A DNA stretch of 14,818 nt from CAZASK01 sp964487845 (lineage in GTDB: Bacteria; Chlamydiota; Chlamydiia; Chlamydiales; FEN-1388), in assembly GCA_964487845.1 (NCBI GenBank), contig CAZASK010000034.1, positions 1 to 14,818 of the forward strand. The letters are read 5' to 3'. Positions 1 through 7,224 of this stretch are shown piece after piece. Numbering within the stretch: position 1 is the first letter of the stretch; each line of letters opens with the position of its first letter. The notes beneath the pieces are model-generated. The model had not been told where the DNA came from. It searched no databases and saw only the letters and a program-made list of their open reading frames with translations. The position numbers were made by a program, and so were the translations under genes.

Positions 1-3
1 AGA

Positions 4-46
4 GGAAATTTTAAACTTGGTAAAAAGCGGAAATTTTAAAATTGGT
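4..46. repeat. Two-copy direct repeat upstream of rpsO
   Basis: Two 18-base units, GGAAATTTTAAACTTGGT at 4-21 and GGAAATTTTAAAATTGGT at 29-46, differ at one base and repeat with a 25-base period. They lie just upstream of the rpsO promoter and close to the window edge, so they may be the end of a longer array to the left. No function can be assigned. A regulatory site or chance duplication are both possible. Confidence 0.6.
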
Positions 47-68
47 GCGACATTCCCTATGTTTCCCC

Positions 69-97
69 TTGAATATATAATCTCTTTCGTGTAGAAT
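69..97 (+). promoter_or_regulatory. Sigma70-type promoter of rpsO
   Basis: TTGAAT at 69-74 and TAGAAT at 92-97 are separated by 17 bases, close to the consensus of the major bacterial sigma factor (sigma66 in chlamydiae). Transcription would start near 104, giving a leader of about 70 bases before the rpsO start. This is a sequence match only. Confidence 0.6.
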
Positions 98-172
98 CAG
101 TAACTAGATTATAAAAATTGAACAAACTCAAAACGCTGCGGATGGCGATTTTCCTATGGAGGGAGCTTTTGC

Positions 173-442
173 ATGTCACTAGATAAGAGCATAAAAGAAG
201 AAATTACAAAAAAGTTTCAGCTGCACGAGAAGGATACTGGCTCTGCCGATGTTCAGATCGCTATTTTAACTGAAAGAATAGCAGAATTGACTGAACACCT
301 CAAGCGAACAAAAAAAGACAGCGCATCACGCATGTCTCTTGTACGTCTTGTAGCACAGCGTAGAAGACTGCTTGACTATCTCAATGCGACAGATACTGAG
401 CGTTATCAAGGTCTCATTTCTAAATTAGGCTTGAGACGCTAA
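173..442 (+). CDS. rpsO: 30S ribosomal protein S15
   Basis: An 89-residue protein of the standard bacterial S15 length. S15 binds the central domain of 16S rRNA early in 30S assembly. Family hallmarks are visible: the G-S-A-D-VQIA-LTERI segment around residues 22-36, the LT-HL stretch at about 39-43, and the basic RMSLVRLVAQRRRLLDYL segment around 53-70, which leads to a C-terminal LISKLGLRR. The ATG at 173 follows a strong GGAGGGAG ribosome site at 158-165 with 7 bases of spacing, so the start is secure. pnp follows on the same strand after a terminator-like hairpin. rpsO next to pnp is a widely conserved bacterial order, including chlamydiae. Confidence 0.98.
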   Translation: MSLDKSIKEEITKKFQLHEKDTGSADVQIAILTERIAELTEHLKRTKKDSASRMSLVRLVAQRRRLLDYLNATDTERYQGLISKLGLRR

Positions 443-451
443 TCTATTAAC

Positions 452-482
452 ACAAGCCTGCAAGCAACTTGCGGGCTTGTTT
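452..482 (+). terminator. Hairpin terminator after rpsO
   Basis: ACAAGCC (452-458) pairs with GGCTTGT (474-480). The stem continues inward (459-464 with 468-473, one G-T pair) to a 3-base CAA loop, giving a 13-bp stem that ends in a short TTT. It lies 9 bases after the rpsO stop. Because pnp lies downstream with no obvious promoter of its own, this may be an attenuator or processing hairpin rather than a full stop. Confidence 0.75.
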
Positions 483-584
483 CATATACGACTTTGTCCG
501 TCGATCCAAAACTGAGTCCAGAATCTCGCCACTGAATTCAGGACTAATAACAAAACATGAATACGCATAGGAGTTATATAACTA

Positions 585-2714
585 ATGCAACGAAAAACCA
601 CTTCAGTAAACATCGCGGGCCAAGAAATTATTTTCGAGACAGGCAAAATAGCCAGACAAGCTCACGGCTCTGTTATTGTACGCAGCGGTGAAACCATGGT
701 AATGGCAACAGCCTGCCGCTCTGATGACCCACTTCAAGATATTGACTTTCTTCCACTCCGAATAGACTATCAAGAGCGCTTTTCTTCAACTGGTAAGACT
801 GTATCCGGGTTCGTAAAACGAGAAGGGAAGCCTACTCAAAATGAAATTCTTGTTTCCAGACTTATTGACCGTCCCATCCGTCCAATGTTTGAAGATGGCT
901 ATTATCATGATGTGCAAATTCTATCCTCTGTGATTTCGTACGATGGTGCTACATCACCTGACGTGCTCGCCATTTGTGCAGCTTCAGCTGCTCTTGCGCT
1001 ATCAGACATTCCCCTGCTTAAGCCTATTGCAGCAGTCCGTGTTGGTCTCATTGATAATACATTCATCATCAACCCATCCGTTCAAGAACAAGAAAATTCA
1101 ATACTAGATCTTATACTCGCTGGTACTGAAGATGCTATTTTAATGATCGAGGGCTCTGCTCATTTTCTTACAGAAGAGCAAGTGCTAGAAGCAATTGAAA
1201 CAGGCCATAGCGCTGTAAAGAAAATCTGCCATACACTTGCCGCTTGGCAAAAGGCTCATGGAACACCTAAGTACACAGATAGCATCATGCGCCTTGCTGA
1301 TGAAGTAGTACAGGCTGTCGAAGCTCATGCTACAACTTCTTACGACGCAGCACTGCGTATCCATGAAAAAAAGCGTCGTGAAAAACAAATTGGCTCTGTG
1401 ACAAAAGAACTCGTAGAGGCATTGTGCGGTGAAAATGCTGTCAAAAAATTTGACAAGATCAGCGTGAATCGTGCTGCAAGCAATCTTCAATCCAAAATCA
1501 TGCGTAAAATGATCTTGAATGAAAACATTAGATGCGACGGCCGTAATCTGACAACTATTCGCTCTATCGATATCGAGCAAAGCCTGTTACCTCGAGCACA
1601 CGGCTCTTCTCTCTTTACAAGAGGTGAGACACAAACACTTGCTGTCTGCGTTCTTGGAAATGACAACATGGGCCAACGCTATGAAGACCTTAACAACGAA
1701 GGCACACAGCGCTTCTACCTTCAATACTTCTTCCCACCTTTTTCTGTAGGTGAAGTTGGACGCATTGGAATGCCAGGCCGCAGAGAAATTGGCCATGGAA
1801 AACTTGCTGAGCGTGCTATTGCAGCCGCACTTCCTACAAAAGAGCAGTTTCCCTATACGATTCGTCTCGAGTCTAACATCACAGAATCCAATGGCTCGTC
1901 GTCGATGGCTTCTGTATGTGGTGGCTGTCTTGCCCTCATGGATGCTGGAGTTCCTATCAAGCGACCTGTATCTGGTATAGCCATGGGGCTTATTATCGAA
2001 GACTCTCGTTTTGCTATTCTATCAGACATCTTGGGAACTGAAGATGCTTTGGGAGATATGGACTTCAAAGTCACCGGTGATAAGGATGGTATTACAGCCT
2101 TTCAAATGGATATCAAAGTAGAGGGAATCACCTTAGATATTATGAAGCAAGCATTGCAACAGGCAAAACAAGGGCGTATTCATATTCTCGAAAAAATGCT
2201 CACCGTGTGCCCTCATGCAAAAGCAGAAATGTCTATATACGCCCCTCGTATTGAAACCATGCAGGTAAAACCAAGCAAGATTGCTGTCATTATTGGACCT
2301 GGTGGCAAGCAGATCCGAGCTATCATCGAAGAGACCGGTGTTGACATAGACATCAATGACGACGGCCTTGTCAGTATTTCCTCAGCATCAGCAGAGGGAA
2401 TTCTAAAAGCAAAAGAGATCATTCATAGCCTGACTGCAGAAGTTGAGATTGGAAAAATCTATACAGGTACAGTGACGTCAATAGTTGACTTCGGCATGTT
2501 CGTAGAAATCCTTCCAGGCAAAGAAGGCCTCTGCCATATCTCTGAACTAGATACACACCGTATTGAGAATATCATGGACTATGCAAAATCTTCTCATCTG
2601 CAAGTAGGTAGTCAAATTACTGTAGAAGTATTGAATATCAACGAACGTGGACAAGTAAAGCTCAGTCGTAAAGTTCCCCTCATGCGTCAAAAGCGCTCAG
2701 AGGCGCACGTATAG
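585..2714 (+). CDS. pnp: Polyribonucleotide nucleotidyltransferase (PNPase)
   Basis: PNPase degrades RNA 3' to 5' using phosphate, releasing nucleoside diphosphates, and can run in reverse to add tails. The 709-residue length is normal for the family. Domains in order: first RNase PH-like domain (about 5-145), all-helical linker (about 150-235), second RNase PH-like domain (about 310-545), KH domain (about 555-615) with the GPGG loop at 571-574, and S1 domain (about 622-695). The phosphate-binding GRREIGHG is at 398-405. The catalytic aspartates expected from E. coli D486 and D492 are present as D487 and D493 in DALGDMD. The ATG at 585 is preceded by AGGAG at 569-573 with 11 bases of spacing, slightly long. 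A hairpin terminator follows. Nothing suggests decay. Confidence 0.98.
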   Translation: MQRKTTSVNIAGQEIIFETGKIARQAHGSVIVRSGETMVMATACRSDDPLQDIDFLPLRIDYQERFSSTGKTVSGFVKREGKPTQNEILVSRLIDRPIRPMFEDGYYHDVQILSSVISYDGATSPDVLAICAASAALALSDIPLLKPIAAVRVGLIDNTFIINPSVQEQENSILDLILAGTEDAILMIEGSAHFLTEEQVLEAIETGHSAVKKICHTLAAWQKAHGTPKYTDSIMRLADEVVQAVEAHATTSYDAALRIHEKKRREKQIGSVTKELVEALCGENAVKKFDKISVNRAASNLQSKIMRKMILNENIRCDGRNLTTIRSIDIEQSLLPRAHGSSLFTRGETQTLAVCVLGNDNMGQRYEDLNNEGTQRFYLQYFFPPFSVGEVGRIGMPGRREIGHGKLAERAIAAALPTKEQFPYTIRLESNITESNGSSSMASVCGGCLALMDAGVPIKRPVSGIAMGLIIEDSRFAILSDILGTEDALGDMDFKVTGDKDGITAFQMDIKVEGITLDIMKQALQQAKQGRIHILEKMLTVCPHAKAEMSIYAPRIETMQVKPSKIAVIIGPGGKQIRAIIEETGVDIDINDDGLVSISSASAEGILKAKEIIHSLTAEVEIGKIYTGTVTSIVDFGMFVEILPGKEGLCHISELDTHRIENIMDYAKSSHLQVGSQITVEVLNINERGQVKLSRKVPLMRQKRSEAHV

Positions 2715-2724
2715 CCCTCATAAG

Positions 2725-2755
2725 AATACCAAGCCCTTATAAAGGGCTTGGTATT
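2725..2755. terminator. Perfect hairpin between convergent pnp and the CaaX gene
   Basis: AATACCAAGCCCTT at 2725-2738 is the exact reverse complement of AAGGGCTTGGTATT at 2742-2755, with an ATA loop: 14 bp without mismatch. It sits 10 bases after the pnp stop and 5 bases from the stop of the opposing gene, so it can act for both strands. Neither strand has a good T tract after it. Confidence 0.75.
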
Positions 2756-2760
2756 ATCTG

Positions 2761-3186
2761 CTATAAAATTGCACATTTCGAGCAACAGCCCAATCCAAAC
2801 ACAATATCTACCGCTTCAGAAGCTGCTTTCCCATCAACAAGCAAGCTGATAAGCTCTTCTAGCTCTTTGTATAACAGAGGGTTGCGTCTTTGCAGCTGTT
2901 TTCCTCCTTCTAGGAGTGCTTGATTGACAGCGTCAGTAAGTACTGATTTTTTTTCTTCTTCTTTCAGTGAAGTCACCCCCTTCACCTGCAAGGCTATAAT
3001 CATAGCCTGAGGAAGAATGACAATCAAATCTTTTGGCTGAAAGCCATCTTCTAGCGATTGTATAATTTTTCCTATCGATTCTTTTATATTTTGTACAATT
3101 TGCTTTGTATCGATCTCATTATTGCCCATCACGCTGCTTAGATCAATTTGTTGCAAATCCTGCTGCTTATGCACTTCTGGGATCAT
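2761..3186 (-). CDS. Hypothetical small protein with C-terminal CaaX box (CCSKCAIL)
   Basis: A 141-residue protein I do not recognise. The ATG at 3184-3186 is preceded by GAGGT (3193-3197) at 6 bases, so it looks expressed. The body appears mostly helical. There is an acidic and amide-rich start, a hydrophobic stretch around residues 52-69 (KDLIVILPQAMIIALQV), a charged helix (SLKEEEKKSVL) at about 73-83, and a final hydrophobic helix ending in FGLGCCSKCAIL. The last four residues, C-A-I-L, form a canonical eukaryotic CaaX box; leucine at the last position favours geranylgeranyltransferase I. Two more cysteines lie three and four residues upstream, as in palmitoylated Ras/Rho tails. Bacteria do not prenylate proteins this way, so a host-lipidated secreted effector is a reasonable inference. 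No classical signal peptide is seen, which would fit type III secretion. The gene is flanked by IS debris. Function is unproven. Confidence 0.75.
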   Translation of the reverse strand: MIPEVHKQQDLQQIDLSSVMGNNEIDTKQIVQNIKESIGKIIQSLEDGFQPKDLIVILPQAMIIALQVKGVTSLKEEEKKSVLTDAVNQALLEGGKQLQRRNPLLYKELEELISLLVDGKAASEAVDIVFGLGCCSKCAIL

Positions 3187-3257
3187 AGTATTACCTCATG
3201 TGTTTATTGCCACCCCTCACACATACGAAGACAACACAAAAACAGCAAGTATTTTTT

Positions 3258-3350
3258 TTAAATCAACCCTACATGATGATAGAGCTCATTGAAGATGTGA
3301 GCTCCCAGTGTTAGGCCCGAATCAATACTATCTTTCATATCAAGGTTATT
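3258..3350 (-). pseudogene. 3' fragment of a small ORF broken by IS insertion
   Basis: Reading away from the IS on the minus strand, an open frame of 30 codons plus TAA encodes NNLDMKDSIDSGLTLG, then AHIFNELYHHVGLI and stop. It has no start of its own. Its first nine bases (AATAACCTT; 3342-3350 on the + strand as AAGGTTATT) are identical, and in the same codon phase, to the end of the 5' fragment at 14566-14667. Joining the two at this shared 9-mer gives an uninterrupted 61-residue protein. The joined segment (LLLKAVQTNNLDM, then K-x-x-ID-SG) resembles an ankyrin repeat core. That family assignment is weak. Confidence 0.5.
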
Positions 3351-3759
3351 TATATAACGCGAATCTCCTATTAACCAATAAAATTTCTGAAACGGTAGAG
3401 TCTATAAAACTAATACCAGTAGGATCTCCCTGTAGTGAGTGCTGAAATACGAAAAAAGGGATGAGGATGCGCTTCATGAGTTTATGGATTGGTTTGTACG
3501 AAACCAGTCCTGGAAAGTAACTAGGTAGCTGTTCGCAAGCATAGTGAAGATAAAAATGCTTGAACGTACGATAGTTGCACTGGTGAAAGACAATAGCAAG
3601 AGTAATGAATTCGCTCATGCATAATCCAGGTTCTCTAGTTGTCCACCAACGCTTAGATTGTGTATCATGTGAAATTAGCTTCAAATTACGCTCTGCTTCA
3701 AAGACTTTGCAGAAATCGTCAACACGACAGACAAGTGTGACTAGAGTGAGTGCTTCCAT
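3346..3759 (-). pseudogene. IS982-family transposase, N-terminal part, internally deleted
   Basis: The protein matches my knowledge of the N-terminal half of IS982-family transposases: VDDFCKVFE near the start, then MSEFITLAIVFHQCNYRTFK, HFYLHYACEQLPSYFPGLVS, and finally GISFIDST. In intact members the FIDST segment contains the first catalytic aspartate and is followed by the rest of the DDE core. Here it is joined at about 3393 to codons made from the terminal inverted repeat (SEILLVNRRF), so the catalytic half is missing and the protein cannot be active. An ATG at 3769-3771 lies in frame upstream. The ATG at 3757-3759 is the likelier start because it has GAGG just ahead at a suitable distance. 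The stop codon lies outside the element. Confidence 0.8.
3356..3383 (+). repeat. Terminal inverted repeat of IS982-type element, 3' side
   Basis: This end carries the sequence AACGCGAATCTCCTATTAAC followed by CAATAAAA. It pairs with 3851-3877 and matches the IS end at 14672-14700 in the same reading direction. Confidence 0.75.
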
Positions 3760-3850
3760 TTTCAACCTCATTGTTTGTACTAGTTCGTTTTGTCACAAAC
3801 TTTTTACTCTCAACGTAGCTTGTTTTTCATCTCAAATTTTACTAAAAAAT

Positions 3851-3877
3851 TTATTTGGTTAATAGAAGACTCGCGTT
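3851..3877 (-). repeat. Terminal inverted repeat of IS982-type element, 5' side
   Basis: On the minus strand this reads AACGCGAGTCTTCTATTAAC followed by CAAATAA. It is the partner of 3356-3383 and nearly identical to 14672-14698. Confidence 0.75.
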
Positions 3878-3880
3878 GTC

Positions 3881-4306
3881 TTTAGCTAGAGTGAAACCAT
3901 ACAAGCCTATTTTACAGCATTAGAGCAGTATGTAAAAACGTAGGGCAATCCAAGAGCATTATACACAGACCATTCTGCTATTGCAGAGAAAAGGTATAAG
4001 AGGAACTACATAGTTCCCAAGAGCTTGGTATAGAACTCATCTTGGCTAACTCTCGCCAAACCAAAGGGAGAGTGGAGAGAGCTAATCAGACAAAACAGGC
4101 TTGTAAAAGAATTTGAGTTACGGGGAATGAAGACAATTGAAAAAGCGAACGTCTATGCTAAGGAATTTGTTGTAGAGTACAACAGAAAATTCTCCAAAAA
4201 GGCCGATGAACAGCTTTGATGCTCATCGGCCTTGGAAGGGATCGATCTTCACAAGGTATTAAGCCGTTGTGAGAAAAGAACACTATTGCCTGGTTGCACT
4301 TTTTAA
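3881..4306 (+). pseudogene. Decayed ISNCY-type (DDE) transposase, C-terminal part
   Basis: Three frames together rebuild a typical ISNCY-family transposase core. Positions 3890-3964 read SETIQAYFTALEQYVKT, then a TAG stop, then GNPRALYTDHSAI, which includes the YTD aspartate. After a frameshift, about 4021-4105 reads ELGIELILANSRQTKGRVER followed by ANQT, with the conserved glutamate region. Another shift gives LVKEFELRGMKTIEKAN and EFVVEYNRKFSKKADEQ (to 4219). Two more shifts give FDAHRP and LEGIDLHKVLSRCEKRTLLP, with a stop at 4304-4306. At least one in-frame stop and several frameshifts make it nonfunctional. Its N-terminal part is absent; the IS982-type element sits exactly at the left break and may have inserted into it. 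Confidence 0.75.
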
Positions 4307-4348
4307 CTCACCTTACTCACTTTTTGATGCCAAACAACCTCTGCTAAC

Positions 4349-4374
4349 GTAGCTGCAAATTGCTGCTACTTTTT
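4349..4374 (+). terminator. Probable rho-independent terminator
   Basis: GTAGC (4349-4353) pairs with GCTAC (4365-4369), with an inner GCAA/TTGC pairing and one T-T mismatch. The stem is followed directly by TTTTT (4370-4374). It lies 42 bases beyond the stop of the decayed ISNCY-type transposase and probably belonged to it. It also protects the 3' side of ftsH from incoming transcription. Confidence 0.55.
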
Positions 4375-4427
4375 CTTAGAATTTTTTTTAAAGTCTTTCT
4401 GGATTACGGCAAATGAATTGCACTCAT

Positions 4428-4452
4428 AGCGCCCAACTCAGAATTGGGCGCT
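4428..4452 (-). terminator. Hairpin terminator of ftsH
   Basis: AGCGCCCAA (4428-4436) and TTGGGCGCT (4444-4452) form a perfect 9-bp stem with a 7-base loop, 7 bases beyond the ftsH stop on the minus strand. As with the other hairpins here, there is no long T run after it. Confidence 0.65.
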
Positions 4453-4459
4453 CTCGTAT

Positions 4460-7174
4460 CTATTGCGCTTGAGCTGCAGGAAGTGGTGGTGGCGGTGGAG
4501 GAGTTGCACCTCCTTCTTTCTTGAGATGAAGCTGGCTTATATATTCGAGCTTCTTTCTCTTCTCATCCACATTCCACTCTCGTTTGATCATTTTTTGGAC
4601 ATCCTCAGCATCAAGTGTTTCAAATTCGATGAGCATATCTGTCATTAACTGCGCCACATCCTTATACTCTTTGATGATATCAACAGCACGATTATAGGCA
4701 TCGCTGAGAATGCTTTTCATCTCTACATCGATCTGCTGCGATGTCTGTTCAGAATACAGCTTTTCTCTATAGCCACTTCCACCTAGAAATTGCCCACTTT
4801 CCGATCGCTCACAGTAAGTAACCGTACCTAGGCGCTCACTCATCCCCCACTCGCATACCATACTGCGAACAAGCTGCGTTGCACGCTCGAGATCTTGCTT
4901 TGCCCCACTTGAGACATCTGCTACGAAAATTTCTTCTGCGGCTCTGCCTCCCATAAGCACTGCCAGCTGATCCAAAAGCTCACTTCTCCAGTAGCTCACA
5001 CGATTTTTCTTTGGAAGAAACATCGTCGACCCAAGAGAGAATCCACGAGGGATGATGGTCACCTTATCGATTGGATCTGCATGCTTGACTACAAGACCCA
5101 CGATAGTATGTCCCGACTCATGATAAGCCGTCGTCTTCTTCTCTTGTTCATCGAGTTCAAGGCTACGCCTTTCTTTGCCGTACAAGACTTTATCACGTGC
5201 TTGGGCAACATCTTCTTCTGTGACAGCAGAGCGATTTTTTCTTGCTGCCAACAATGCCGATTCGTTCAGCAAGTTTTGCAAATCAGCACCAGAGCATCCA
5301 GGAGTACTTCTTGCTGTCGTCATCAAATCTACAGAAGCGTCTAGTTTGATTTTTTTAGCGTGTACTTTCAAAATATCAAAGCGTCCTTTGATATCCGGGA
5401 GTGGAATATATACCTGTCTATCAAAACGACCAGGACGCAAAAGAGCCTTATCAAGAACATCGGGTCTATTTGTCGCCGCGATCATGATAATACCCTCCGT
5501 CGTGTCGAAGCCATCCATCTCAACGAGAAGTTGGTTTAATGTCTGCTCACGCTCATCATGACCTCCGCCAATGCCTGCCCCACGATGACGACCTACCGCA
5601 TCGATCTCATCCATGAAGATAATACAAGGAGCATTCTTCTTCGCCTCTTCAAACATCTTCCGGATGCGGCTCGCTCCAACACCGACAAACATCTCCACAA
5701 AATCAGAACCTGAAATCGAGAAGAATGGGCAGTCCGCTTCACCAGCCACTGCCTTGGCAACTAATGTTTTACCAGTACCTGGAGGTCCTACACAGAGCAC
5801 GCCTTTAGGAATTCGGCCACCTAGCGCTGTAAACTTATGTGGATTCTTTAAAAATTCAACAATCTCTTGAAGCTCTTCAAGTGCTTCATCGATCCCCGCC
5901 ACATCTTTAAAGGTAATCTTATTTGCACCCTTCGGATAGAGTCTTGCTGGCGATTTTCCAAAATCCATAGCTGACGATCCCATCCCCTTCATCTGCCGAG
6001 AAAAAGCAAAATAAAGAAGGAGTAAAATCAAAAACACGGGAGCTACACTCAACAAATAGCTGAAATAATTCGGCGCGATTTCTTCACTCTTAAAGGTTTT
6101 TTCTAACACTTTATTAGAAGGTTGATCAGGGGCTTTAAAAGCAGCGCCTTTATTTACCTCAAAGTCATTCCATTCTTGTTTTGCAGTCATAAACCACTGA
6201 TGGAAAACCTCGGGATCTTGTTTTTCAAGTGCACGTGTCGACAATTCTTGGTTGTTGAAATACCAGACATCATTTGTGACTGTTTGTTTCGCTTGCTCAA
6301 GCTTGCTTGCGTTGTCATCAATCTTTGAAATAATCTGCTGATATGCTTCAAGAGCTTCTTTATAGCTACGGACACTACGTAGCTCAGACAGCCTCATATG
6401 ATCTTTCGACTGATCGAGCTTTGCAAGAATCTGCTTTACTTGCTGTATCACTGAAGTAGAAGTGGCAAGTTTATCGCTTATTGACGATGTTTCTGCTGCT
6501 GCACAATCAGAAGCTAGCTTTCTGAGTGTTGTCTTCATTGATTCATCGCCGATACCTAATACGGGCGATCTCATATTTCTGACCAGCTGTTCTGTTGACT
6601 GAAATAACTCCTCTACACTATTGGGAAGTGTCACAGAAGCTCGAGAGAGCATCTTTTCAAGGTCAAGTACTGAGGTGAAGTCTTTTGTATTGAGTTGAGT
6701 CACGACAATGTGATTTTCACGCTCTGGAGTATCATAGCTTTCTTCTACGACATGATATCCACTTCGTGGCAGATCCATCCCTGACAACTTGATATACAAT
6801 GATGCTGCATCGTTCACCCGTTTTTGAACCGTTATGAGCTCATCTTCAAGCCTTGCTTTTTCGAGCTGCAATTCGTGATGTGCATCAAATACTTCGAGAT
6901 AGCGATAGCGATTTTTTCCAGAGTCAGTTTCTCTTTCTCTAAATTTTCCTGCAAAGGTCACTAAGTTATTATTCGATGCTACCTTGACGCTGTCTTCTGG
7001 TTGAATCAAGTCGAGGTTCACTAAATGCTCCAGCTGATAGCTGAATGACACTCGCCCCTCTTTCGACTCAATGAAATTTTGAATGAGTATCATTGCAACA
7101 ATAATGCCCATTACTACAAAAATGAATGAATTGGAAAATCCACGCTTATTTTCTGGTTTTTTATCTTCAGCCAT
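4460..7174 (-). CDS. ftsH: ATP-dependent zinc metalloprotease FtsH
   Basis: FtsH is a membrane-anchored hexameric AAA protease that unfolds and degrades damaged membrane proteins and some regulators. The order is: TM1 (about 17-35), a long extracytoplasmic region (about 36-370) with heptad-like charged helices around 95-125 and 240-300, TM2 (about 371-392), AAA domain with Walker A GPPGTGKT (463-470), pore MFVG (495-498), Walker B IIFMDEID (518-525), second region of homology ending in RPGRFDRQ (580-587), then the peptidase with HESGH (685-689). The third zinc ligand is expected at D761 (SSGAKQDLERAT). All key residues are intact. At 904 residues it is about 260 longer than the E. coli protein; nearly all the excess lies between the two membrane helices, as I recall for chlamydial FtsH. 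The tail has six prolines in a row and ends PLPAAQAQ. The ATG at 7174 has AGGA (7179-7182) 4 bases upstream. It lies 50 bases downstream of tilS on the same strand, probably co-transcribed. Confidence 0.97.
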   Translation of the reverse strand: MAEDKKPENKRGFSNSFIFVVMGIIVAMILIQNFIESKEGRVSFSYQLEHLVNLDLIQPEDSVKVASNNNLVTFAGKFRERETDSGKNRYRYLEVFDAHHELQLEKARLEDELITVQKRVNDAASLYIKLSGMDLPRSGYHVVEESYDTPERENHIVVTQLNTKDFTSVLDLEKMLSRASVTLPNSVEELFQSTEQLVRNMRSPVLGIGDESMKTTLRKLASDCAAAETSSISDKLATSTSVIQQVKQILAKLDQSKDHMRLSELRSVRSYKEALEAYQQIISKIDDNASKLEQAKQTVTNDVWYFNNQELSTRALEKQDPEVFHQWFMTAKQEWNDFEVNKGAAFKAPDQPSNKVLEKTFKSEEIAPNYFSYLLSVAPVFLILLLLYFAFSRQMKGMGSSAMDFGKSPARLYPKGANKITFKDVAGIDEALEELQEIVEFLKNPHKFTALGGRIPKGVLCVGPPGTGKTLVAKAVAGEADCPFFSISGSDFVEMFVGVGASRIRKMFEEAKKNAPCIIFMDEIDAVGRHRGAGIGGGHDEREQTLNQLLVEMDGFDTTEGIIMIAATNRPDVLDKALLRPGRFDRQVYIPLPDIKGRFDILKVHAKKIKLDASVDLMTTARSTPGCSGADLQNLLNESALLAARKNRSAVTEEDVAQARDKVLYGKERRSLELDEQEKKTTAYHESGHTIVGLVVKHADPIDKVTIIPRGFSLGSTMFLPKKNRVSYWRSELLDQLAVLMGGRAAEEIFVADVSSGAKQDLERATQLVRSMVCEWGMSERLGTVTYCERSESGQFLGGSGYREKLYSEQTSQQIDVEMKSILSDAYNRAVDIIKEYKDVAQLMTDMLIEFETLDAEDVQKMIKREWNVDEKRKKLEYISQLHLKKEGGATPPPPPPLPAAQAQ

Positions 7175-7224
7175 AGAATCCTAAAGTGGTGTATGTGATT
7201 AGTTTGAGTATAAGCAATGAAGGA

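Larger units (their letters stand above)
3356..3877 (-). mobile_element. Internally deleted IS982-type element (non-autonomous)
   Basis: The ends are inverted repeats: 3356-3378 reads AACGCGAATCTCCTATTAAC plus CAA, and the reverse complement of 3855-3877 reads the same with two mismatches. Similarity continues for a few bases into the TAAA stretch. Between them are only about 520 bases, roughly half the usual length of about 1 kb for IS982-type elements, and the transposase lacks its catalytic half. The transposase points to the minus strand. The 5' untranslated end (about 3784-3877) is repeated at 14672-14764 in opposite orientation. No target duplication flanks this copy: the left flank belongs to a broken ORF and the right flank to a decayed ISNCY-type transposase. 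Confidence 0.75.

Noticed and set aside
2..94. Open frame running in from the left edge to a TAG at 92-94
   Set aside because: It is about 30 codons, overlaps the rpsO -35 box and the direct repeats, and resembles no protein I know. It is not enough for a partial gene.
1185..1580. Minus-strand open frame inside pnp
   Set aside because: It is a shadow of a strongly conserved gene, with an unnatural composition rich in Cys and Phe and no ribosome site.
3605..3862. Plus-strand open frame across the IS982-type element
   Set aside because: It is antisense to the transposase remnant and runs through the IS leader, with no support as a protein.
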